NCBI GenBank assembly: GCA_902628925.1
Contig: CACOPA010000001.1
Location: 390,532 to 454,531 of the forward strand
Direction of reading: 5' to 3'
Source: an uncultured SAR86 cluster bacterium
GTDB taxonomy: Bacteria; Pseudomonadota; Gammaproteobacteria; Magnimaribacterales; D2472
DNA length: 64,000 bases
Position numbers and translations under genes: made by a program. This document shows positions 26,708-36,326 of this stretch, in pieces; the stretch's first letter is position 1, and every line of letters starts with the position of its first letter. The notes beneath the pieces were generated by a model that saw only the letters and a list, made by a program, of their open reading frames with translations, had not been told where the DNA came from and ran no database searches.

Positions 26708-28534
26708 ATGATTTTAAGCAAATATATTAATTTACATAATAGATTGTTGTATTTGTGTGCGTTATTACTAATCCCATTCTTTGTTAATGCAAATATAACT
26801 GTTTTGACTAGCTCAGGATTAACTACTGCCATTAAAAGTGACGATGTCTATGTTTGGAAAAATATACCCTATGCAAAACCACCGATTGGGGATTTAAGAT
26901 GGAAAGCCCCAAAAGAAATCTCATCTTCAAATGAGGTCTTATCTGGCAAAGGAAGTGGCTGTATACAGGAGCCTTCAATGTATGCAGGTCTTGAAGGAGA
27001 GGGAGTGGTTGGATCAGAGGACTGTTTGTATCTTGACATTTATCAGCCAGAAAAAAATAGTAACGATAAATTACCTGTTATGTTTTGGATCCACGGTGGC
27101 GGTAATACAACTGGAACAAAAGATTATTATAATTTTTCAAAATTATCTGCTTCGAAAGGAATCGTTGTTGTAGTAATTAATTACAGACTTGGTCCTCTTG
27201 GATGGTTTCGTCATCCAGCAATTCAGTCTCTTCAAGATGGAGTTGATAAATCTTCAAATTTTGGAACATTGGACATCATTATGGCACTTAAGTGGGTGCA
27301 AAAAAATATACACAACTTCGATGGCGATAAAAACAATGTAACAATTTTTGGGGAATCTGCAGGCGGGCACAACGTCATGACAATGTTGGCAACGCCACTT
27401 TCCAATGGACTTTTTCATCAAGCTATTTCTCAGTCAGGATATACAACTTCCTATACAGCCGAACAATCTCTTGGTGTCTCAAGCAACCAATCAGTAATTA
27501 ACGATTTTGGGTCATTAAATGTATTCAGCAATTCCTCTGTCTCAAAGATGACTAACAATGTTATCAAAAACTTTAATTCACTTGATTTGGAATCTCAAAG
27601 AAGATTTTTAAAAAACCTTAAAGCAGAGGATTTTCTTTCAATATATCTTGAACTGGAGGAAAAAACATTTGATTACATTCCATTGGTAAATAGGGATGGA
27701 ATTGTAATTCCAGAAGAAGGAATATTTTCTGCTCTTGGAAAGAAAAAATATGCAAAAAATATTCCTGTAATTTTTGGTTCCAATAAAGACGAACTATCTT
27801 TATGGCTTGGTATAAATAATTATTTTTCTAAAAGAACCTACCCATTTACAAGACTTATACCAATCCCAAAAATTGAATTAAAAAATCCTGAGTTATATAA
27901 GTTATGGCTAAGTGTCAGATCTGAGGCTTGGAAACTCAGAGGAGTTGATGAGCCGCTTCTTCAACTTGAAAAAGCAGGCTATAAAAATATCTATGCCTAT
28001 AGATTTGATTGGGATGATCAAAAGAAAAGTTTATTTGCAGATTTTCCTAACATAATAGGTGCTGCACATGGACTTGAAATAGCTTTTCTCACGACAGATT
28101 ATAAGTTTGGGCCAGTCTCTAGTTATGTTTATCCAAAAACTGATGAAAGAGATCAGATGGAAGAAACTTTTTTAAGTGCATGGTCTAACTTTGCAAAAAA
28201 AGGAGTGCCAATTATTGATAATGCTAATGTTCAGTGGGAAAAATATGTATCTTCTAAACAATCCTTTATGATCTTAGATAATTTAACTCAATTACGTTTA
28301 ATATCTGATAAAAAAAATATGGATGACATCTTAAACTTTGCAAACACAAATGTTGCCACTGATCTAGAGAAATGCCTTCTGGTTAGAGAGACAGTTATTA
28401 ACTTAGCAGATCCAAATTTATCGCTCCTCAACAATTGGAATAATGGATCATGTAATAGGTTTGATCTTGAATTTGAACTAAGAAAAATTGAAGATGACTT
28501 AATCAGTAAATATGGTCAAATTTCGTTATTCTAA
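26708..28534 (+). CDS. Type-B carboxylesterase, secreted
   Basis: A 608-residue alpha/beta-hydrolase with an N-terminal signal peptide (LLYLCALLLIPFFVNA). It has IPYAKPPIGDLRW, the EDCLYLDIYQP motif, an oxyanion-hole HGGGN, the nucleophile elbow GESAGG (Ser217), SNKDE with the probable acidic residue, and AHGLEIAF with the probable catalytic His. Known members hydrolyse carboxylic esters, often of lipids or xenobiotics. A TATATT lies only 7 nt before the ATG, so the mRNA may be nearly leaderless. The 3' end overlaps the DUF3604 gene by 23 bp, indicating joint expression of two exported hydrolase-type proteins. Confidence 0.9.
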   Translation: MILSKYINLHNRLLYLCALLLIPFFVNANITVLTSSGLTTAIKSDDVYVWKNIPYAKPPIGDLRWKAPKEISSSNEVLSGKGSGCIQEPSMYAGLEGEGVVGSEDCLYLDIYQPEKNSNDKLPVMFWIHGGGNTTGTKDYYNFSKLSASKGIVVVVINYRLGPLGWFRHPAIQSLQDGVDKSSNFGTLDIIMALKWVQKNIHNFDGDKNNVTIFGESAGGHNVMTMLATPLSNGLFHQAISQSGYTTSYTAEQSLGVSSNQSVINDFGSLNVFSNSSVSKMTNNVIKNFNSLDLESQRRFLKNLKAEDFLSIYLELEEKTFDYIPLVNRDGIVIPEEGIFSALGKKKYAKNIPVIFGSNKDELSLWLGINNYFSKRTYPFTRLIPIPKIELKNPELYKLWLSVRSEAWKLRGVDEPLLQLEKAGYKNIYAYRFDWDDQKKSLFADFPNIIGAAHGLEIAFLTTDYKFGPVSSYVYPKTDERDQMEETFLSAWSNFAKKGVPIIDNANVQWEKYVSSKQSFMILDNLTQLRLISDKKNMDDILNFANTNVATDLEKCLLVRETVINLADPNLSLLNNWNNGSCNRFDLEFELRKIEDDLISKYGQISLF

Positions 28535-30677
28535 AAGTTTTCTACTTCTTTTTCTCATTGGTCTGATTGGATGCGGTTCAGATGTACCTCCAGGTTCCGT
28601 TGAAGGCGAACCTCGAAATGAAAACAAAATCTATGAATCTGATTTAAAGTTCTATAAGACTAAAGAGAACTTATTTCAATCCTCACAAGAAGTTATAGAT
28701 GACACCCAAATTCTTTTTGGTGACTTGCATGTTCATACTACTTATTCTATTGATGCTTTTACATTGGAATTACCAATGATGGGTTTGCAAGGAATTCATG
28801 ATAGTTCTATGGCATGTGACTTTGCGAGATATTGCGCAAACCTAGATTTTTTTAGTTTCAATGATCATGCAGAAAGCTTAACGCCCGAGCATTGGCGAGA
28901 TCAAAAAGAAATTGTTCTGCAATGCAATATAAATTCCACTGATTCAGTAACAGCTGATTTAACTGTTTTCCCAGGTTGGGAATGGACACAAATAGGCAAC
29001 ACTCCTGAAAATCATTGGGGCCACAGAAACGTTATTTTTAAGGATTTAGATTCTTTGCCTGCTCGACCAATAGGATCAAGAACTCCTGAGTCTGGACTAG
29101 GAGTATTTAACATGACAAGGCAAGCAATCAATGCGAGATGGATAGATCCATTAAACTTTAAAAGATATTCTGACTTAGAGTGGTTGCTTGATAGAGTTGC
29201 TGAGATACCCTTTTGTGATAATCAATCAAGTGTTCATGATCTTCCTCTTGATTGTTATGAATACGCTGAAACACCTAGAGATCTTTTTAGGAAACTGGAT
29301 GAATGGGGTCATGATTCAATCGTTATTCCTCATGGAACATCTTGGGGCCTTCATGTTCCTTACAATACATCCTGGGATAATCGTTTAAACCAAAAGGGTC
29401 ACGATCCTAACAAACAGATTCTTCTTGAAATTATGTCAGGGCACGGAAACAGCGAAGAGTTTAAAAGCTTTTTTGGCGCTGGATTAAATGATGACGAATC
29501 AATGTTTTGTCCTGAGCCAACTGAAAACTTCTTACCTTGTTGCTGGCAAGCGGGTGAGATGATGAAGGCTAGATGTGAGGGTTTATCAGATGCTGAGTGC
29601 GCTGCAAGAGTTGAGCTAGCAAAACAATATACACTCGAGGCAGGACCCTACTCAAATATGGTATTCCCTGAAGCTGAACCTGAAGAGTGGTTAAATTGTA
29701 ATCAATGTACTGATTGCTTTAAGCCAGCTTTTAATTACAGGCCAAAACAATCCGCACAATACGCACTAGCATTAACAAATTTTTCTGAAGATGATATTAG
29801 ATATAACTTTGGATTCATTGCATCCACTGATGATCATACTGCAAGACCTGGTACAGGTTACAAACAATATGAGCGACGGAAGATGACATTTGCTGCTGGT
29901 GTAAAATCTGCACTCTTTGATTATAAGTATCCTGCAGAAGATCCTAATTTTCCAGAATTACCTAGTACTTTACCTGGTGAATCTCAAACAGACAGTGAAA
30001 GGAATTCAAGCTTTGCCTATCCAGGTGGAATAGTGGCTGTGCATTCTAAATCAAGATCTCGTGATGATATCTGGCAGGCTCTCAAAGATAAAAATGTATA
30101 CGGTACTTCTGGTCCAAGAATTCTACTATGGTTTGATTTATTAAATGGACCAAATGGCCAAGCAACAATGGGAAGTGAGGTTACCATGATTTCAAATCCC
30201 ACATTTAGAGTTAAAGCAGCAGGTAGTTTTAAACAAATACCTGGCTGCCCAGATTATTCTTACGACTCTCTATCAGAAGAAAGATTGGATTATTTGTGCG
30301 CTAGTGAGTGCTATAACCCTAGTCAGGAAAGATATTTAATTGACAGGATTGAAATAATTAAGATAACGCCTCAAGAATATCAAGGAGAGCCAATTGAGCC
30401 TTTAATTCAAGATAATTGGAAAGTTATTGATTGCCCTAAATCAAGTCTTGGTTGTATAGCTGAGTTTGAAGACCCAGAATATTCAAGAGATAGTACTTAC
30501 TATGTAAGAGCTATTCAAGAGGGAACATTAGCAATTAACGGTGAAAACATAACTTTAGATGAAAGCGGGGATGCGAGTATTTGCAAGGGTAGTTACAAAA
30601 CGGATCTTACAGATGATTGTTTATCAATCTCTGAAGAGAGAGCTTGGTCATCACCGATTTACCTAACAAAGCCTTGA
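28512..30677 (+). CDS. DUF3604 lipoprotein (PHP-like metallo-domain)
   Basis: The 721-residue protein begins with a lipoprotein signal (FLLLFLIGLIGC, Cys21). DUF3604 hallmarks follow: LFGDLHVHTTYSIDAF, in which His-x-His would bind metal as in PHP phosphoesterases, FSFNDHAE, FPGWEWTQ, VIPHGTSWG, and ASTDDHTARPGTGY. A Cys-rich insertion (CTDCFKP, CCWQAGE) suggests disulphides and an extracytoplasmic location. The function of DUF3604 is not established; it is a frequent, large, exported protein in marine gammaproteobacteria. The gene starts within the esterase gene, and its end overlaps the convergent TerB-like gene by 15 bp. Confidence 0.85.
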   Translation: MVKFRYSKSFLLLFLIGLIGCGSDVPPGSVEGEPRNENKIYESDLKFYKTKENLFQSSQEVIDDTQILFGDLHVHTTYSIDAFTLELPMMGLQGIHDSSMACDFARYCANLDFFSFNDHAESLTPEHWRDQKEIVLQCNINSTDSVTADLTVFPGWEWTQIGNTPENHWGHRNVIFKDLDSLPARPIGSRTPESGLGVFNMTRQAINARWIDPLNFKRYSDLEWLLDRVAEIPFCDNQSSVHDLPLDCYEYAETPRDLFRKLDEWGHDSIVIPHGTSWGLHVPYNTSWDNRLNQKGHDPNKQILLEIMSGHGNSEEFKSFFGAGLNDDESMFCPEPTENFLPCCWQAGEMMKARCEGLSDAECAARVELAKQYTLEAGPYSNMVFPEAEPEEWLNCNQCTDCFKPAFNYRPKQSAQYALALTNFSEDDIRYNFGFIASTDDHTARPGTGYKQYERRKMTFAAGVKSALFDYKYPAEDPNFPELPSTLPGESQTDSERNSSFAYPGGIVAVHSKSRSRDDIWQALKDKNVYGTSGPRILLWFDLLNGPNGQATMGSEVTMISNPTFRVKAAGSFKQIPGCPDYSYDSLSEERLDYLCASECYNPSQERYLIDRIEIIKITPQEYQGEPIEPLIQDNWKVIDCPKSSLGCIAEFEDPEYSRDSTYYVRAIQEGTLAINGENITLDESGDASICKGSYKTDLTDDCLSISEERAWSSPIYLTKP

Positions 30678-31079
30678 TTTAACTTTGTTCAAAAGAGATC
30701 TCTTAATATTAATTAGCTCACCAATTCTGTAAAATAGATTTTCCTCATAGGGATCTATAACCTCATCAATTAATATTAAACTCCATATTTTTTCAAGAAG
30801 GTTTAATTTTTCGTTATCACTAAAATTTGAATTGATTTTAGATACTTCTTCAAAAAAAGAACTTGAAATTTCAACATTATTAATCTCTTTTTCTAAAAAT
30901 CTACTAATATTTCCACTCAGAGAGCTTTCTTCAATAAATCTTTTTAATTCATTAATTTCCGATTCATCAATTTCTCCATCTGATAATGCTAAATGGATTA
31001 ATAATCTTAGAGCATAAAGATTTATATCATCATCCTCTAACTCTTCTAAGTTATTATTTTTTTTTAAAAATTTAAACAT
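30663..31079 (-). CDS. TerB-like small acidic protein
   Basis: A 138-residue all-helical acidic protein with LLIHLALSDGEIDESEINEL near residue 27 and LIDEVIDPYEENLFYRIGELI near residue 105. These are two Asp/Glu-rich turn motifs characteristic of TerB-like (DjlA/DUF533-related) domains. Family members occur in tellurite-resistance and membrane-stress contexts, but the molecular role is not settled. Its start overlaps the upstream sugar transferase stop by 8 bp on the same strand, so they are probably co-transcribed, and its end overlaps the convergent DUF3604 gene. Confidence 0.72.
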   Translation of the reverse strand: MFKFLKKNNNLEELEDDDINLYALRLLIHLALSDGEIDESEINELKRFIEESSLSGNISRFLEKEINNVEISSSFFEEVSKINSNFSDNEKLNLLEKIWSLILIDEVIDPYEENLFYRIGELINIKRSLLNKVKSRLC

Positions 31080-31647
31080 CTATACAGTTATCAGTTAATC
31101 GTTTTAATTTTAATTGAAAGGCACCAGTAAATGTACAGATCAATATCTGAAAGTCTATTTTTAATGACTTATTCTCATAGTAATATTTCTCTATTTTACT
31201 CAAGATCTCTGGATTGCTCATATCATATCCAGTAACTTGGGCTAATCCCGTAATACCAGGCATATAATTAAATATGCCGCTTTTGTTTCGTGCATGATTT
31301 AGCCTATCTTGATTAACCAAGCCTGGTCTAAATCCAATTAGATTTAAATCTCCTTTGATTACGTTTAATAGTTGGGGCAATTCATCGATTTTTAATTTCC
31401 TCAAAATATTACTACTAGCTAAATATAAGCTGCTATTTACCTCATGTGTACCTAACAAGGGAGCATGATTTTTCATGGTTCTGAGTTTATAAATAGTAAA
31501 ATTTTTTTTGTTCAAACCAACTCTCGTTTGCCTAAAAAAAATTGGATAGCCGTCATCAAAAAATATTGAAATTGATGCAAGCAGTATTACAGGCGCCAAA
31601 AAAAATAATCCCAATAAGCAAAAAATATTTCGAATGATGATTACCAT
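31072..31647 (-). CDS. Undecaprenyl-phosphate sugar-1-phosphate transferase (bacterial sugar transferase)
   Basis: Starting at ATG 31647 the protein is ~191 residues: one N-terminal membrane helix (CLLGLFFLAPVILLASISIFF), then PIFFRQTRVGLNKKNFTIYKLRTM, KIDELPQLLNVIKGDLNLIGFRPG and MPGITGLAQVTGYD. These are the standard motifs of WcaJ/PglC-type phosphoglycosyl transferases, including the DE pair in KIDELPQ. It is the short monotopic form, like PglC. A longer frame to 31737 would run into the divergent epimerase. It would start glycan repeat-unit assembly on undecaprenyl phosphate, probably for the polysaccharide made by the 1-18 kb locus (inferred). Confidence 0.9.
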   Translation of the reverse strand: MVIIIRNIFCLLGLFFLAPVILLASISIFFDDGYPIFFRQTRVGLNKKNFTIYKLRTMKNHAPLLGTHEVNSSLYLASSNILRKLKIDELPQLLNVIKGDLNLIGFRPGLVNQDRLNHARNKSGIFNYMPGITGLAQVTGYDMSNPEILSKIEKYYYENKSLKIDFQILICTFTGAFQLKLKRLTDNCIDV

Positions 31648-31703
31648 TTCAATTACACATTTAGAGTTTATACATTTAAGAACAAAGATTTTACAATAAA
31701 CAT

Positions 31704-32579
31704 ATGAAAATAGCTTTGTCAGGCTCAAGTGGATCAATCGGAAAACTCCTAAAAAAATATCTTGCTAAAAAACATAATATTTCAACAATATCATTTAGGG
31801 AAAAGCGGGATATTAATGAAGAAATGTTAGTTCATAGGAATGATGTTTTTATACATCTTGCATCTCTTAATGCAAATCTAACCTGTGATAGTGATCGTTT
31901 ATTGGAATTAGATATTGCTAAAAAAGCCATGAAATTTTGCAAGCAAAACAAAGTTAGATCACTAGTTTTTTTCAGTACATCTCAAGTTTATGGCTCTGCG
32001 AGTTTAAATGATAAACCTTTTAAAGAGAAAGACCCTTGTTCTTCCAAAACACATTATTCGCTTGCAAAACTAGATTGTGAAAATTTTTTATCTAGAGAAT
32101 GCAAAGAAAATAATATTAATCTAATTATTCTAAGGTCATGTCCATTTATTGATCTTCAAAGCAATAGTAAGATTGCCTTTTTAGGAAAATTAGCAAAAAA
32201 CTTTAAAGTCTCATTTGAGCTCAGTAAGGCTAATATGAATGCAAAGTCTTTTCTTACTGAAAGAAATTTATATTTAATTATTGACGGCGTATTAGGTTTA
32301 ATAAAAAAATCTGATTCACACTTGCATAAAAAACTAAATATAGGGGATAGAGGTGCATTATCAACCAACGAAATTGTGAGTACTATTGCAGGAGCTTATT
32401 CAGTAAAACCAATAAAAATAAGAATTCCAAAGATTTTTGAGTTAATTGCATCTAAAATGCCCTTTATTAAATACCTATATCAAAATTTAACTAGCAATCA
32501 TGCAATTGATATTAGTCTGACAGAGGCGACACTGGGGATAAAGCTTTTACAAACCAAATACTCTATTTTAAATGATTAA
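31704..32579 (+). CDS. NAD-dependent sugar epimerase/reductase
   Basis: The 291-residue extended SDR begins MKIALSGSSGSIGKLL (glycine-rich loop), has FIHLASLNAN, the Ser region FFSTSQVYGS and the catalytic YSLAK. It is shorter than GalE (about 340) and similar to WcaG/RmlD-like sugar reductases and epimerases. A TACAAT hexamer ends 6 nt before the ATG, so its transcript may be leaderless. It is divergent from the sugar transferase and overlaps the downstream dehydratase by 8 bp, forming a two-gene nucleotide-sugar unit. In FlaA1/WbpM-type pathways a reductase commonly acts after the dehydratase; that assignment is inference. Confidence 0.85.
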   Translation: MKIALSGSSGSIGKLLKKYLAKKHNISTISFREKRDINEEMLVHRNDVFIHLASLNANLTCDSDRLLELDIAKKAMKFCKQNKVRSLVFFSTSQVYGSASLNDKPFKEKDPCSSKTHYSLAKLDCENFLSRECKENNINLIILRSCPFIDLQSNSKIAFLGKLAKNFKVSFELSKANMNAKSFLTERNLYLIIDGVLGLIKKSDSHLHKKLNIGDRGALSTNEIVSTIAGAYSVKPIKIRIPKIFELIASKMPFIKYLYQNLTSNHAIDISLTEATLGIKLLQTKYSILND

Positions 32580-34482
32580 CTTAATGAGACAGAGGCTACA
32601 ATTACTTAGCTCAAAGTCAAAACTATTTTTATTATTTTCCAGTGACATCCTTATGGCAATGACTGCATGGGTAGTCTTCGGTCCGCCACTAATTAACTAT
32701 ATTGGCACAGAATTTAGTTACCCAATCTTAAAAACTATATATGACCAGTTCTTCCAGTTCTTAATACCTGCTCTTTGTTCAATATTTTTTATGTGGTTTT
32801 TTGGTTTCTATAGATCTTTAATTAGATTTTTTGATTCTATGGATGCAATATTAACTGCATTAATTGGTTCGTTAATTTTTGGGTTTGGCTGGGCACTCAT
32901 TTATTTAAGCCAGTTAAATTTTTCAGACTCAAACATAATATTTATTGCCTTCTTGCAAGGCATTATCTTGTCCTTTTTGTTTTACGCACTTATCAACATT
33001 ATCAGAATAATTGCTAGAATTTTAATATATCCAAATTCCAATGAGGAAAATGCGATCCCAGTAGTAATTTATGGCGCTGGAGCAGCTGGAAAAGAGCTTA
33101 TGGAAGCAGTACAGATAGATAAAAGCAAAAACTTAATTGCTTTTTATGATGACTCATATGACTTAAAGAATAGATTAATTAATAAAGTACCTATCTACGG
33201 ATCTCAGAAAAAACTTGCAGAGTTAAAAACTAAATATCCAAATCTTGAGGTTTTACTTGCTATTCCAAGTCTGGACCAAAATGAAAGAAAAGACGTCATC
33301 TCAAAACTCGAAGAATTAAAGATTTCTGTTAGGACTGTACCTGCATTCCATGAATTAATTTTTGATGAGAAGAAGATGTCTGATATTCAAAATTTAACCA
33401 TAGATGATTTAATCCCTGGAAGAAAAACTGAGGAGCTTAATATTACCAAACCAGAAGACCGAGAGTTCTTGGTCACAGGTGCTGGCGGGTCTATTGGATC
33501 TGAGATTGTTAGGCAATTATTAAATCAAAATCCAAAAAAGATCATTCTTTACGATATATCAGAATATAGTCTTTTTAGAATATATGAAGAAGTAAAAATA
33601 ATTAAATCTAAAAATGGATTTTCAACCCATGTAATACCAATATTAGGAAATATATTGGATTCTATTCATTTAAAAAGAGTTTTTTCTGAGCATGCTGTTG
33701 ATACCATATATCACGCAGCTGCATTTAAGCATGTTCCGCTCGTACAAGATAAAAATAATATTTCTAAATCAGTTGAAAATAACTTTATTGGAACATATAA
33801 ACTCGCAAATGAAGCATTGAATGCAAATATTAAATCATTTGTATTAGTTTCAACTGATAAGGCTGTTAGACCTACAAATGTGATGGGCGCATCTAAAAGG
33901 ATGGCTGAGATCGCAATACAGGTTCTCAATGAAATGAATCAAAATTCTAAATTATCGATGGTAAGATTTGGTAATGTAATAAACTCTTCAGGATCAGTTA
34001 TTCCTCTATTTTTGGAGCAGATATCTAAAGGAGGGCCAATCACGATTACCCATAAGGATGTTGAACGTTATTTCATGACAATACCTGAGGCTTCTAATTT
34101 AGTTATTCAGGCCGGAGAGATGATGTCTGGTGGCGAAGTATTTATTCTTGATATGGGAAAACAAATGAAAGTTTTAGATATTGCTAAAAGACTTATTCAT
34201 TTATCTGGCAGGAGCGTATCTGAAAATTCAAATTCTGAGGGTATAGAGATTATAGAAGTTGGTCTTAGAGATGGTGAAAAGATGTATGAAGAATTATTAA
34301 TTTCTGGAGATGAGGAGAAGACAGTCAATAAGAAAATTTTTATGTCAAAAGAAAAGTTTGTTTCCAATGAGATGTTTTTACAGTTGTTAAACTCAACAAA
34401 AGAAGCTATATCAGAAAATGATATATCAAAGTTAACAAGTTTAATGGAGGAATATGTAGATGGGTTTAATTATGAAAAATAA
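32572..34482 (+). CDS. WbpM/CapD-type membrane UDP-N-acetylhexosamine 4,6-dehydratase
   Basis: The 636-residue protein has four N-terminal membrane helices (residues ~15-150), a first Rossmann domain (VVIYGAGAAGKELMEAV, ~165) and a C-terminal SDR domain with TGAGGSIGSEIVRQL, YHAAAFKHVP and VLVSTDKAVRPTNVMGASKR. The Met-x-x-x-Lys in place of Tyr-x-x-x-Lys is the known active-site variant of WbpM/PglF. These enzymes make UDP-4-keto-6-deoxy sugars (precursors of QuiNAc, FucNAc or bacillosamine) at the inner membrane. It overlaps the epimerase by 8 bp; the last codons overlap the next gene. Confidence 0.93.
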   Translation: MINLMRQRLQLLSSKSKLFLLFSSDILMAMTAWVVFGPPLINYIGTEFSYPILKTIYDQFFQFLIPALCSIFFMWFFGFYRSLIRFFDSMDAILTALIGSLIFGFGWALIYLSQLNFSDSNIIFIAFLQGIILSFLFYALINIIRIIARILIYPNSNEENAIPVVIYGAGAAGKELMEAVQIDKSKNLIAFYDDSYDLKNRLINKVPIYGSQKKLAELKTKYPNLEVLLAIPSLDQNERKDVISKLEELKISVRTVPAFHELIFDEKKMSDIQNLTIDDLIPGRKTEELNITKPEDREFLVTGAGGSIGSEIVRQLLNQNPKKIILYDISEYSLFRIYEEVKIIKSKNGFSTHVIPILGNILDSIHLKRVFSEHAVDTIYHAAAFKHVPLVQDKNNISKSVENNFIGTYKLANEALNANIKSFVLVSTDKAVRPTNVMGASKRMAEIAIQVLNEMNQNSKLSMVRFGNVINSSGSVIPLFLEQISKGGPITITHKDVERYFMTIPEASNLVIQAGEMMSGGEVFILDMGKQMKVLDIAKRLIHLSGRSVSENSNSEGIEIIEVGLRDGEKMYEELLISGDEEKTVNKKIFMSKEKFVSNEMFLQLLNSTKEAISENDISKLTSLMEEYVDGFNYEK

Positions 34483-35566
34483 GTTTTTAGTCATATTATC
34501 TTTGTTTCATTTTTCACTTCATAGTGTTGAAGTAAATAATTTGGTCGTTCCTAATGGCTTCAAAGCCTCATTATTTGCAAATAATCTAGATGCGCCAAGG
34601 CAAATCGCAGAAGGTAACAAGGGGTATATCTTTGTTGGCTCAAAAAAAGGAATTGTTTACGCGCTCAAAGATAATGATAAAAATGGGCAAATAGATGATG
34701 TAAAAATAATTTTTGATGGATTAAATGATTCATCAGGTGTCGCATATAGCAATGGCTCTTTATTTATAGCTGAAATAGATAAGGTATGGCGTGTGGATAA
34801 TATTGAAGATAATTTAGATAGTTTTTCCGATGAGCCACTTAAAAAAACACTTGTAACTGATGATCTTCCTTCAGATCAATGGCATGGCAGAAAATGGATT
34901 ATGATTGATGATGATGGGAGTATTGTGCTTAACGTAGGTGCCCCTTGCAATGTTTGCCTCAAAGAAGACGAAAGATATGCAACCATTATCAGGTTAAAAG
35001 AAAACAGATGGATCATTGAAGCTAGAGGAGTAAGAAATTCAGTCGGATTTGACATAAATCCAATAAACGGAAAGCTTTACTTTACAGATAATGGTAGAGA
35101 TTGGATGGGGGACTCAATGCCCTCTTGTGAACTAAATGTATTGGAAGAATCTGGCGATTTTTTTGGGTTTCCCTATTTGCATGCAAGTGGCGTAAGAGAC
35201 CCAGAGTTTGGTAATTATGAACATGGATATGAGATTAAAAAACCTGTTTTAGATTTAGGTCCCCACGTGGCTCCAACTGGAATTGAGTTTTATACTTCTA
35301 ATACATTTCCACCTCAATATAAGAATAATGCCTTTATAACCTTGCATGGCTCTTGGAATAGTTCAAAAAAAGTTGGATATAAGGTCATAAGAGTTACATT
35401 TGATGATGTTGGGAATCCAATTTCAGTTACCGATTTTGTTACAGGTTTTTTAGATGACCAAAAGGTTCTAGGCCGTCCTGCAGCACCATTAATGCTCTCA
35501 GATGGCTCACTTCTCATAAGCGATGATCACGCTAATGCAATTTATAGAATCTCACCATCGCTGTAA
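34460..35566 (+). CDS. Secreted PQQ-type sugar (sorbosone) dehydrogenase-like beta-propeller
   Basis: The 368-residue protein has a signal peptide (KNKFLVILSLFHFSLHS) and beta-propeller repeats, with WHGRKWIMIDDDGSIVLNVG, RNSVGFDINPINGKLYFTDNGRDWMG, GPHVAPTGIEFY and ITLHGSWN, the motif order of L-sorbosone/glucose dehydrogenases. Binding of PQQ is a family property that cannot be proven here. ATG 34460 is supported by a GGAGG 9 nt upstream; ATG 34472 is an alternative. It overlaps the dehydratase gene and is followed 11 bp later by the phosphatase gene. Probable periplasmic oxidation of an aldose or related compound. Confidence 0.82.
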   Translation: MGLIMKNKFLVILSLFHFSLHSVEVNNLVVPNGFKASLFANNLDAPRQIAEGNKGYIFVGSKKGIVYALKDNDKNGQIDDVKIIFDGLNDSSGVAYSNGSLFIAEIDKVWRVDNIEDNLDSFSDEPLKKTLVTDDLPSDQWHGRKWIMIDDDGSIVLNVGAPCNVCLKEDERYATIIRLKENRWIIEARGVRNSVGFDINPINGKLYFTDNGRDWMGDSMPSCELNVLEESGDFFGFPYLHASGVRDPEFGNYEHGYEIKKPVLDLGPHVAPTGIEFYTSNTFPPQYKNNAFITLHGSWNSSKKVGYKVIRVTFDDVGNPISVTDFVTGFLDDQKVLGRPAAPLMLSDGSLLISDDHANAIYRISPSL

Positions 35567-35577
35567 AATATGAATAC

Positions 35578-36306
35578 ATGAACAACTTAGAAATTGCTAA
35601 ACTAGCAGCTCTTGAGACTGGAAAATTCCTAAAAAAAAATTTTTACCAAAGTCAGAAATTGACCCTCGATCATGGTAGAGATATCAAACTTAAGATTGAT
35701 GAAGAAGCTGAAGAACTAATTTTTGAAATTATTAAGCAGCACTCAAGTCTACCCATTCTCTCAGAAGAATCTGGTATTAGCTCGGCTTTGGGAGAAAAAT
35801 ACTGGGTTATAGATCCTTTAGATGGGAGCTCTAATTATTTTAGAAAAATAGACATTTGCGCAATTTCAATAGCATTAATTGAAAATAACAAGCCTGTATT
35901 GGGAGTAATCAATGATTTTATGAATGATGAGCTCTACCACGCATATAAAGGTAAAGGCGCTTTTTGCAATGAGGAGACAATTGAGGTTTCAAATGTTAAA
36001 GATATTGAAAAAGGAACTATCATGACAGGCATACCCGCTAAAGAAGATTATTCAGATGATGAGTTCGCACTAATGACCAAACATTTTCAAAAATGGAAAA
36101 AAGTTAGAATGATTGGGTCTGCAGCTATCGCAAATCTTTACGTTGCAACCGGACGAGCCGATTGCTATGAAGAAAAAGATACTTTTATTTGGGATATTGC
36201 TGCAGGGTCAATTATTGTTGAGGAGGCAGGTGGTGTGGCCATCATCTCGGATGTCAGTAATGATTATCGTGTTGATGCAAAATTTACAAACGGAAAACTT
36301 AACTAA
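35578..36306 (+). CDS. Inositol monophosphatase-family phosphatase
   Basis: The 242-residue protein contains LPILSEESG (metal-ligand Glu), WVIDPLDGSSNY (the DPxDGT-like core motif, here DGS) and WDIAAGSIIVEEAGG (C-terminal metal-binding Asp). These place it in the IMPase/CysQ/FBPase-like superfamily. Members hydrolyse inositol phosphate, 3'-phosphoadenosine 5'-phosphate or related substrates; the SEESG and VIDPLDGS forms are compatible with either SuhB-like or CysQ-like activity. It follows the dehydrogenase gene closely and precedes the photolyase by 20 bp, so an operon is likely. Confidence 0.87.
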   Translation: MNNLEIAKLAALETGKFLKKNFYQSQKLTLDHGRDIKLKIDEEAEELIFEIIKQHSSLPILSEESGISSALGEKYWVIDPLDGSSNYFRKIDICAISIALIENNKPVLGVINDFMNDELYHAYKGKGAFCNEETIEVSNVKDIEKGTIMTGIPAKEDYSDDEFALMTKHFQKWKKVRMIGSAAIANLYVATGRADCYEEKDTFIWDIAAGSIIVEEAGGVAIISDVSNDYRVDAKFTNGKLN

Positions 36307-36326
36307 CTTAATAAAATCAATTTGCT

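Noticed and set aside
31648-31737. N-terminal extension of the sugar transferase
   Set aside because: It would overlap the divergent epimerase start and its promoter, and adds residues not seen in short PglC-like enzymes.
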